This document shows positions 1 to 5,159 of a stretch of DNA of 7,272 nt, piece by piece. The position numbers were made by a program, and so were the translations under genes. Location of the stretch: contig DWZY01000036.1 of assembly GCA_019117325.1 (NCBI GenBank), forward strand, positions 1 to 7,272, given 5' to 3'. The stretch's first letter is position 1. Every line of letters starts with the position of its first letter. This stretch comes from Candidatus Brevibacterium intestinigallinarum (GTDB lineage Bacteria > Actinomycetota > Actinomycetes > Actinomycetales > Brevibacteriaceae). The notes beneath the pieces are model-generated. The model searched no databases and was not told where the DNA came from. It saw nothing but the letters and a program-made list of their open reading frames with translations.

Positions 1-836
1 GCGAACCCGGCCTCGTCGAAGACCGTGCGGGCCTCGTCGGAGGGGATGAAGTCGACGAACTCCTGGGCGAGCTCGGCGTTCTCCGCGTCCTTGACGGGGG
101 CGATCGGGTAGAGGTTGATCGCCTCCTCCGACTCGTCGAACTCGATCGCGTCGACGTCCTCGGAGCCGGCTGCGTCCGTGCGGTAGACGAGGCCGGCATC
201 GGCCTGTCCGTTCGCCACCTTGCCCAGCACGTCCGTGACGGCAGGCTCCTCGCTCACCGGGGTGAGGGTGATGCCGCCGGCCTCCTCGACCGTCTCCGTC
301 GCCGCACCGCACGGCACCTGGGGCGCGCACACGACGACGTCCAGGTCCGGGTTCTCCAGCGATGCGAGGTCCTCGACACCCGCCGGGTTGCCCGTGGGCA
401 CCGCGATGACAAGGGTGTTCGAGACGAAGATCTGCGGCTCGCCCTCGACGCCGTCCGCGTCGACCAGCTGCTGCATCGTGCGCTCGTCCGCGGTCGCGAT
501 GACGTCTGCGGGGGCGCCCTCCTCGATCTGGGTGACGAGGTCGGAGGAGCCCGCGAAGCTGAACTGGACGTCGACGCCCTCGTGCTGCTCGGAGAACGTC
601 TCCGCCAGCTGCTCGTACGCGTCCGTGAGCGAGGCCGCGGCGAAGACGGTGAGGGTGGTGGACTCGCCGCCGGAGGCTCCCTCGTCGTCTCCCTCGGCAG
701 TATCACCGGAGGACCCGCAACCGGTCAGTGCCAGCGCCAGCGCCGAGGCACCGGCGAGGACGGCGAGCGGGGTCCGGGCAGACCGGGCGACAGCCGGACG
801 GGACGCGGACGGACGACGGGCGGTGCGACGCTGCAT
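1..836 (-). CDS. modA: ModA, molybdate ABC transporter substrate-binding lipoprotein (3' end cut off)
   Basis: Binds molybdate (probably also tungstate) outside the membrane and delivers it to the ModBC importer. The visible 278 codons begin with an Arg-rich n-region (MQRRTARR), a hydrophobic stretch at residues 24-37 and a lipobox LTGC with the lipidated Cys at 40. An acidic, Gly/Ser-rich linker (about 42-60) follows. The ModA fold starts at LTVFAAASLTDAY (62-74). Ser69 and the GSS at 96-98 match the oxyanion-binding serines of the family, and ADVIATAD (110-117) and GLVYRTDA (215-222) are also typical. Cys170 and Cys176 may form a disulfide. The last visible residues, DEAGF, resemble the normal ModA C-terminus, so only a few codons should be missing; E. 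coli ModA has 257 residues. The ATG at 836 has AGGAGG seven bases upstream. modB and modC are expected to the left but cannot be seen. Confidence 0.95.
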   Translation of the reverse strand, partial: MQRRTARRPSASRPAVARSARTPLAVLAGASALALALTGCGSSGDTAEGDDEGASGGESTTLTVFAAASLTDAYEQLAETFSEQHEGVDVQFSFAGSSDLVTQIEEGAPADVIATADERTMQQLVDADGVEGEPQIFVSNTLVIAVPTGNPAGVEDLASLENPDLDVVVCAPQVPCGAATETVEEAGGITLTPVSEEPAVTDVLGKVANGQADAGLVYRTDAAGSEDVDAIEFDESEEAINLYPIAPVKDAENAELAQEFVDFIPSDEARTVFDEAGF

Positions 837-843
837 GGGGGGT

Positions 844-849
844 CCTCCT
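844..849 (-). promoter_or_regulatory. Shine-Dalgarno site of modA
   Basis: A perfect AGGAGG (minus strand) lies seven bases before the modA ATG and fixes the start at 836. It suggests a conventional leadered message for modA, unlike the moaA, MFS and moeA2 starts in this window. Confidence 0.85.
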
Positions 850-885
850 GGACGAACGCGAGGCTCACTGCGCTTCACTGGCCAC

Positions 886-943
886 ACCGTATCCGAAACA
901 TCGCAGGTGCGGCATCTCATCCGCAATGCGGTCGCAGATGCGG
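886..943 (-). promoter_or_regulatory. Putative modA control region with nested dyad and direct repeats
   Basis: This lies in the 129-bp gap between the moeA stop and the modA start. GCATCT (912-917) and AGATGC (936-941) form an outer inverted repeat around CCGCA-A-TGCGG (921-931), an inner inverted repeat. TCGCAGGTGCGG (901-912) and TCGCAGATGCGG (932-943) are direct repeats differing at one base and offset by 31 bp, about three helical turns. A weak -10-like TACGGT (minus strand, 886-891) would give a leader of roughly 40 bases. I infer an operator or promoter region for modA. The dyad could instead be a weak hairpin ending moeA transcripts; it has no T-tract. The arrangement is plainly visible, but its function is a guess. 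Confidence 0.35.
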
Positions 944-965
944 GAGGAGGCGGGGTGGGAGAGTG

Positions 966-2336
966 TCACTCCTCCAGGGGGAGGAAGGGGATGCGCTCGC
1001 CCGCGGCCACCGGGTGGGAGGGCAGGACGAGCCAGCCCTGGGCGCCCGCCAGCCCCCGCATCATGTGGGCCGCGACGTGGGGCCGGGGAGCCCAGCGGGC
1101 CTCGGAGGGAGTGGCCTCGGTGCCTGCGAGATCGGAGCCGGCCTCGGCAGCCGGAGCCTCGGCTGTGCTCCCGTCCTCCACGGTCGCGGGCACGAGTCGG
1201 TCGACTGTCTCCCCGGGCAGGGAAGATGCGACGGGCACCGTGAGCGGGACTTCTGCCGGACGACGAGTGAGGCCGCGGATGAGCGCGCTGCCCACGACGC
1301 GCGCCGCGGCCATCGCCGCCAGGGGGTTGCCCGGCAGGCTGAGGACCGGGACGGTTCGGTCATCCGCAGTCGTCAGGACGGTGAGCATCGTGGGATGGCC
1401 GGGGCGCATGCCCAGCTGCCCGATGATGACCCGGGCGGACTCGAGCGCTTCGAGGCTCGCCCGCACGTGGTCGGCGTCCGAGCGCGCCGTGCCGCCGGTC
1501 GTCACGATCATGTCCGCCTGCGCCGCGAGCTGGAGGAGTGCCTCCCGCGTCGTCTCCCGGTCGTCCCCGATCCGCCGGATCGCGGCGATCGCGAGGCCGC
1601 GGCGGGCGAGGGAGTGCGGCAGCTGGACCTCGAACGCGTCGCGCACCTGCCCGGCCTCGGGGACGCCTGAGGTCACGACCTCATCGCCCGTCAGGAGGAG
1701 GGCGACCGTGCGGGGCCGGTGGACGGGCACCTCGTCGAAGCCGCAGATCGCCGCGAGCGCCACCCGCGTCGGGGTGAGCACATCGCCGGCGGCGGCGAGG
1801 AGCTCGCCGGCCTTCGCCTCGCGGCCGGCGGGGCGGATGTGGCGGCCGGGCTCCAGCTCCGAGGCGGGGGCGTCGGGGCGCAGGCGGATGCGGAGCTGGT
1901 GGTCTGCAGAGTTCGGGACTGCGGAGCCTGGCTCCGCGGGTTGCGTCTCCGTGTACTCCTGCCGCACGACGCCCGAGGCCCCGGCCGGCACTTGCCCACC
2001 CGTCACGATCGTGCGGGCCCAGCCGGGTGCGAGGGGAGTGGAGGCGGACCGGACGTGGATCTTCCGGCCCTCTCCCTGCTGATCCTCGAGCAGCCAGGGC
2101 GGGTCGCCCGCGACGGCGTAGCCATCCATCGCGGCGGTCGCGACGTGGGGGACCGGCTGGGTGGCGCGCAGGTCCGCGGCCAGGATCCGGCCGTGCGCCT
2201 GTGCCAGGGGGAGGGACTCGATCGAGCCGGCCCCGGCCTCGGCGGCTGCGAGTGAGTCCGCCGTCGCCTGTGCGCCGGTGGCGTGGGCGATCAGCATCGC
2301 CTCCGCCCAGCCCGGGTGCGCGCCGGGCGTGCTCAT
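966..2336 (-). CDS. moeA: MoeA, molybdopterin molybdenumtransferase (copy 1)
   Basis: Cytoplasmic enzyme of the last general Moco step: it takes adenylyl-molybdopterin and inserts molybdate. At 456 residues it is somewhat longer than E. coli MoeA (411). Landmarks are AAMDGYAV (68-75), TGGQVPAGA (112-120), the molybdopterin-binding domain starting near 208 with LLTGDEVV (214-221) and GQVRD (229-233), TTGGTARSDADHV (279-291), MRPGHP (311-316) and LPGNP (335-339). The C-terminal domain (about 370-456) carries an Ala/Glu/Thr-rich insertion at about 387-412. The Asp of the GG-x5-D-x-D stretch is kept (Asp289), while the Lys of the usual KPGKP is replaced (RPGHP). The ATG overlaps the moaD stop in ATGA and has only a weak GGCGG nearby, so translational coupling is likely. 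A second, more canonical MoeA lies at 5160-6476, so this copy may have a specialised role. Confidence 0.93.
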   Translation of the reverse strand: MSTPGAHPGWAEAMLIAHATGAQATADSLAAAEAGAGSIESLPLAQAHGRILAADLRATQPVPHVATAAMDGYAVAGDPPWLLEDQQGEGRKIHVRSASTPLAPGWARTIVTGGQVPAGASGVVRQEYTETQPAEPGSAVPNSADHQLRIRLRPDAPASELEPGRHIRPAGREAKAGELLAAAGDVLTPTRVALAAICGFDEVPVHRPRTVALLLTGDEVVTSGVPEAGQVRDAFEVQLPHSLARRGLAIAAIRRIGDDRETTREALLQLAAQADMIVTTGGTARSDADHVRASLEALESARVIIGQLGMRPGHPTMLTVLTTADDRTVPVLSLPGNPLAAMAAARVVGSALIRGLTRRPAEVPLTVPVASSLPGETVDRLVPATVEDGSTAEAPAAEAGSDLAGTEATPSEARWAPRPHVAAHMMRGLAGAQGWLVLPSHPVAAGERIPFLPLEE

Positions 2337-2620
2337 CCGCCGGCGAACGGGGGCAGGACGTCGACGCGGGTGCCCGCGCGGACGGCGGGGGCGTCATCGT
2401 CGCGCAGGACGACGCCGTCGACCAGCACGCTCGACTGCTCGAGGACCTGCGTGAGCGAGGGCTCGCCCTCCGGTGCGTCCGGATGGAGGGAGACGAGCAG
2501 CGCGGCCAGCTGCTCGCGGGTGAGCGCCTCGGTGCGGGGCGGGAGGGCGATCGCCTCGCGCGCAGTGCCACCCGCAGCGGCACGGGCCGCCGCGAAGTAG
2601 CGGACCTCGATCATCGACAT
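2333..2620 (-). CDS. moaD: MoaD, small subunit (sulfur carrier) of molybdopterin synthase
   Basis: Ubiquitin-like sulfur carrier. Its C-terminal Gly is turned into a thiocarboxylate and gives sulfur to cPMP within the MoaD-MoaE synthase. The 95-residue protein starts MSMIEVRYFAAARAAAG, with the typical first beta strand and AxAR segment. It contains SSVLVDGVV in the middle and ends VDVLPPFAGG, with the diagnostic terminal Gly-Gly. E. coli MoaD has 81 residues. I chose the ATG at 2620 because AGGAGG sits six bases before it. The ATG at 2635 would add five residues (MRRQS), overlaps the moaA stop, and has the AGGAGG inside its own coding sequence. The stop overlaps the moeA start in ATGA. The partner MoaE is not in the window. 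Confidence 0.93.
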   Translation of the reverse strand: MSMIEVRYFAAARAAAGGTAREAIALPPRTEALTREQLAALLVSLHPDAPEGEPSLTQVLEQSSVLVDGVVLRDDDAPAVRAGTRVDVLPPFAGG

Positions 2621-2626
2621 GGACTG

Positions 2627-2632
2627 CCTCCT
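2627..2632 (-). promoter_or_regulatory. Shine-Dalgarno site deciding the moaD start
   Basis: AGGAGG on the minus strand lies six bases before the ATG at 2620 and begins at the last base of the moaA stop codon. It favours 2620 over the overlapping ATG at 2635 as the moaD start. Confidence 0.8.
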
Positions 2633-3795
2633 CATCCGCCGATCGCGCTCATCGAGCGCTCGGGCTGCACGTACGCGTCACTGTCCAGGCCGGGCTGGCC
2701 CATGCCGTGGGCCGCGGGCTTGAGCCACATCGCCTGCTGCCACATCCGGGCGATGACGGCGTCCGACTCACCGGCCCGCAGGGCGCCTGCCAGGTCGAAC
2801 TCCTCGTGGGAGAAGAGGCACGAGCGCACCCGCCCCTCCGCGGTGATGCGGGTGCGGGTGCAGGCGGAGCAGAACGGCTCCGTCACCGAGGCGATGACAC
2901 CCACCGTGCCGAGGACGCGGGGCTCCCGGGTGCGGGAGGTGACGGTCCACAGCTCGGCCGGGGCGCCGTCGCGCGGCTCCTGGTCCGGGGTCAGGTCCCA
3001 GTGCTGGGAGAGTCGGTCGCGGACCTCGGCGGCGGTGACCATGCCCTCCCGCGTCCAGCCGTGGTCGCCGTCCAGGGGCATCTGCTCGATGAAGCGCAGG
3101 CGCACGCCGCGGGCCAGCGCGAAGGCCAGCAGGTCCGGGGCCTGCTCGTCGTTGACGCCGCGCATGAGCACCGCGTTGAGCTTGACCGGGTCGAGCCCCG
3201 CCGCCTGGGCCGCGTCGATGCCGGCGAGCACGTCCGCCAGCCGGTCGCGGCGGGCCAGCTGCCGGTACGTGTCCGCGTCGATCGTGTCGAGCGAGACGTT
3301 GATCCGGGTGAGCCCGGCCCGCGCCAGCGTCTCTGCGCGGCGGGTCAGCCCGATCCCGTTCGTCGTGAGTGCGATCGGCAGGTCCGGGTGGTGCTCCCGG
3401 ACGCCCGCGATGATGTCCTCGAGGTCCGGGCGGATGAGCGGCTCGCCGCCGGTCAGCCGCAGGTCCCGCACCCCGTGGACGTCGACGGCGATGTCGACGA
3501 GGCGGATGACCTCGGCGGCGGTGAGGAGGGAGGACTGCGGCATCCAGTTCATGCCCTCGGCGGGCATGCAGTAGGTGCAGCGCAGGTTGCACTTGTCCGT
3601 CAGGGAGATCCGCAGGTCCGTGCCCCGCCGGCCGAAGCGATCGTGCAGGCCCGGGGTGCGCGGCGCGTCTCCCGCGCGGCTGTCCAGCTCGGCGCGGGTC
3701 GCGGCCAGGGAGCGCTCGCGCATCTGCGCGGCTGTGTCCGGGGAATCGTCGGCCGCTGCGCCGCGGACGACGGGCATCCCGAGGCTCACGTTCAT
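2632..3795 (-). CDS. moaA: MoaA, GTP 3',8-cyclase (radical SAM)
   Basis: First Moco enzyme: a radical SAM protein with two 4Fe-4S clusters that converts GTP to 3',8-cyclo-7,8-dihydro-GTP, which MoaC then uses. In the 387-residue protein the SAM cluster motif is CNLRCTYCMP with Cys69, Cys73 and Cys76. LTGGEPLIRPDL follows, and NVSLDTID marks the barrel. The second, GTP-binding cluster uses Cys309, Cys312 and Cys326 (CX2CX13C), with TRTR just after Cys312. The protein ends SAIGG, the conserved C-terminal Gly-Gly of MoaA. About 45 residues precede the first cluster beyond the E. coli layout; this part is Ala/Arg/Asp-rich and probably flexible. The frame stays open far upstream, opposite the MFS gene, but that part has no MoaA homology. 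The ATG at 3795 is the first sensible start, preceded by a TACACT hexamer. ATGs at residues 7 or 25 are alternatives. Confidence 0.96.
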   Translation of the reverse strand: MNVSLGMPVVRGAAADDSPDTAAQMRERSLAATRAELDSRAGDAPRTPGLHDRFGRRGTDLRISLTDKCNLRCTYCMPAEGMNWMPQSSLLTAAEVIRLVDIAVDVHGVRDLRLTGGEPLIRPDLEDIIAGVREHHPDLPIALTTNGIGLTRRAETLARAGLTRINVSLDTIDADTYRQLARRDRLADVLAGIDAAQAAGLDPVKLNAVLMRGVNDEQAPDLLAFALARGVRLRFIEQMPLDGDHGWTREGMVTAAEVRDRLSQHWDLTPDQEPRDGAPAELWTVTSRTREPRVLGTVGVIASVTEPFCSACTRTRITAEGRVRSCLFSHEEFDLAGALRAGESDAVIARMWQQAMWLKPAAHGMGQPGLDSDAYVQPERSMSAIGG

Positions 3796-3803
3796 ACCCC
3801 TCA

Positions 3804-3809
3804 AGTGTA
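3804..3809 (-). promoter_or_regulatory. Putative -10 element of moaA (near-leaderless transcript)
   Basis: TACACT on the minus strand fits TAnnnT and ends eight bases before the moaA ATG. Transcription would start at or within about two bases of the start codon. No recognisable -35 box lies 16-18 bases upstream. A short GAGGGG just before the ATG could act as a closely spaced ribosome site if transcription starts further upstream. Leaderless messages are common in actinobacteria; the assignment here is inference. Confidence 0.45.
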
Positions 3810-3838
3810 CGGATCGGGGCAAGGGAGGCGGGGGTGCG

Positions 3839-3866
3839 GTCTGGGGCACGGGCCGGGGCTCCAGAC
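3839..3866. promoter_or_regulatory. Dyad in the divergent moaA / MFS promoter region (candidate operator)
   Basis: GTCTGGGGC (3839-3847) and GCTCCAGAC (3858-3866) form a 9-bp inverted repeat with one mismatch around a 10-bp GC-rich centre. Its midpoint is about 57 bp from the expected moaA start of transcription and about 42 bp from that of the MFS gene, so one bound regulator could act on both. The right arm covers the expected -35 area of the MFS promoter. No regulator gene is visible in the window. Confidence 0.35.
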
Positions 3867-3882
3867 GGGTGGACACGAGCGA

Positions 3883-3888
3883 TAGCCT
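3883..3888 (+). promoter_or_regulatory. Putative -10 element of the MFS gene (leaderless transcript)
   Basis: TAGCCT fits TAnnnT and ends six bases before the ATG at 3895. No Shine-Dalgarno is visible before that ATG, so a leaderless message beginning at the start codon is the simplest reading. No clear -35 box is present at 16-18 bases. Confidence 0.45.
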
Positions 3889-3894
3889 GCGAGC

Positions 3895-5037
3895 ATGCCC
3901 TCTCGTTCCGTCCTGCGCGAGCCCGGCATGCCCCTGCTGGTCCTCATGACCGGCCTGGGGTTCTCCGGCTACGCGGCGCTGCTGCCCGTCGCGCCCCTGT
4001 GGGCGGTCCACGGCGGTGCCGGGTCCGTGGGCGCGGGGGCGGTCAACGGTGTCCTCATGCTCTTCACCGTCCTCACCCAGCTGGTGGTGCCGCGCGCGCT
4101 GCGGCTCCTGGGCTGGACCCCCGTGCTGGGGGCGGGGATGCTGCTGCTGGGTGCGCCCGCCGCCCTCTTCGCGCTGAGTGACTCCCTGTCCCTCATCCTC
4201 CTCATCTCCGCCGTGCGCGGCATGGGCTTCGGTGTCCTCACGGTCACCGGCAGCGCCCTGGTCGCCGAGCTCGTCGAGCCCGCCCGCCGCGGCCAGGCGA
4301 TCGGCGTCTACGGGCTGGCGATCGCCGCACCCCAGATCCTCTTCGTGTCCGGCGGGCCGTGGGCGGTCGAGCACCTGGGCTACGGCGTCATCTTCGCGAT
4401 CGGGCTGCTGCCGGTCGTCGGTGCGGTACCCGCGATGATGCTGGGCCGCCGCGTCGACCACGTCCCGGATCCCACCGAGCCGCCCCCGTACCTCTCCCTC
4501 CTCCGCCCCATGGCCCTCCTCCTGGCGGTCACCCTGGCCGGCGGCGCTCTCATCACCTTCATGGCGCCCATGAGCGACAGCGCACTGCTGAGCACGCTCG
4601 CACTCCTGTGCATGACCGCGGTCGCGGCGGTGGCTCGATGGAAGGCGGGCGGCCTGGCCGACCGCCACGGAGCGCGCGCCTTCATCTGGCCGCTGGTGCT
4701 GCTCACGGTCGTGGGGATGTCCGTCGTCGCGTGGGCCGTGCGCGACCCGCAGGCCACGACCGCGTGGGCACTGCTGCTGGGCGCGACGATCGTGGGTGTG
4801 AGCTACGGCGGCCTGCAGAACCTCACCCTGGTCGTCGCCTTCGAGTCCGTCAGCCGCCCGCATTACGGGGCGGCCAGCGCGGTCTGGAACGTGGGCTTCG
4901 ACGCGGGCACCGGCGCGGGCGCGGTCATGATCGGCCTCATCGCCGGCGGATCCTCGTACAGCACCGCGATGCTGGTGGGCGGCGCCGTCTCCCTCCTGAC
5001 CGTGCCGCTGGCGCTCGCCCGGCCGCGCCTGCGGTAG
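3895..5037 (+). CDS. MFS transporter of unknown substrate in the Moco cluster
   Basis: A 380-residue integral membrane protein with about twelve hydrophobic segments, near residues 13-37, 48-67, 74-94, 97-120, 134-156, 163-183, 203-225, 229-248, 262-282, 288-316, 324-350 and 356-376. The main hydrophilic loop is at about 184-202 (RRVDHVPDPTEPPP), the usual MFS central loop. A motif-A-like GGLADRHGAR (252-261) lies between segments 8 and 9, while the equivalent loop between segments 2 and 3 (RALRLLGW) is degenerate. The pattern suits a drug/metabolite exporter-like MFS family. I see no NarK nitrate signature. It heads the rightward arm and is divergent from moaA, so a role tied to Moco, pterin or oxyanion movement is possible, but nothing in the sequence names a substrate. 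The start was chosen by the -10/ATG arrangement and because the protein begins right before segment 1. Confidence 0.85.
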   Translation: MPSRSVLREPGMPLLVLMTGLGFSGYAALLPVAPLWAVHGGAGSVGAGAVNGVLMLFTVLTQLVVPRALRLLGWTPVLGAGMLLLGAPAALFALSDSLSLILLISAVRGMGFGVLTVTGSALVAELVEPARRGQAIGVYGLAIAAPQILFVSGGPWAVEHLGYGVIFAIGLLPVVGAVPAMMLGRRVDHVPDPTEPPPYLSLLRPMALLLAVTLAGGALITFMAPMSDSALLSTLALLCMTAVAAVARWKAGGLADRHGARAFIWPLVLLTVVGMSVVAWAVRDPQATTAWALLLGATIVGVSYGGLQNLTLVVAFESVSRPHYGAASAVWNVGFDAGTGAGAVMIGLIAGGSSYSTAMLVGGAVSLLTVPLALARPRLR

Positions 5038-5050
5038 CCGCCGAGGCCGT

Positions 5051-5081
5051 CGCCGGCTCCGCGCAGGCGCCGGCTCCGCGC
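5051..5081. repeat. 14-bp perfect direct repeat in the MFS-moeA2 gap
   Basis: CGCCGGCTCCGCGC occurs at 5051-5064 and again at 5068-5081, a 17-bp period. CCGCCGAGGCCG also occurs twice in this gap (5038-5049 and 5100-5111). The repeats overlap the hairpin at 5052-5074. They may be simple GC-rich duplications; no coding sequence is evident in the gap. Confidence 0.6.
5052..5074 (+). terminator. GC-rich hairpin after the MFS gene, possible terminator
   Basis: GCCGGCTCC (5052-5060) pairs with GGCGCCGGC (5066-5074) with one mismatch around a five-base loop, starting 15 bases after the MFS stop codon. There is no T-tract, so this is at best a T-less actinobacterial-type terminator or RNA-stabilising hairpin. 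It could separate MFS transcription from moeA2. Confidence 0.3.
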
Positions 5082-5146
5082 CGCGACCGTCCCAGACCCC
5101 CGCCGAGGCCGCTCTCCGGTCCCAGCCCGTGCTCACCGTCCGCCGG

Positions 5147-5152
5147 TAGGAT
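5147..5152 (+). promoter_or_regulatory. Putative -10 element of moeA copy 2
   Basis: TAGGAT fits TAnnnT and ends seven bases before the ATG at 5160, which again suggests a leaderless start and a promoter separate from the MFS gene. The AGGA inside it could alternatively be a weak Shine-Dalgarno at nine-base spacing, so the evidence is ambiguous. No -35 box is recognised. Confidence 0.4.
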
Positions 5153-5159
5153 CGGGGCC

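Noticed and set aside
220..2082. 620-codon plus-strand open frame
   Set aside because: It lies opposite modA and moeA, both with clear family motifs, and its product is low-complexity Ser/Ala/Arg sequence. It is an antisense shadow.
2027..3885. Long plus-strand frames opposite moaD and moaA
   Set aside because: Compositional shadows of real genes on the minus strand; no recognisable motifs and no ribosome site.
3796..3894. Moco riboswitch upstream of moaA
   Set aside because: The inferred transcript start leaves essentially no leader, and I see no multi-helix structure in the 99-bp gap; known Moco RNA elements are long leaders.
3895..5037. NarK-type nitrate/nitrite transporter
   Set aside because: The Gly/Asn-rich nitrate signature motifs of NarK are not visible; only general MFS features can be supported.
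4359..5159. Upstream plus-strand extension of moeA2 (705 codons in all)
   Set aside because: It overlaps the MFS coding sequence in another frame and is Arg/Pro/Gly-rich without domains. MoeA homology begins after 5160.
5038..5159. Small gene in the MFS-moeA2 gap
   Set aside because: No start with a ribosome site followed by a sensible reading frame; the gap holds GC-rich repeats, a hairpin and a -10-like hexamer.
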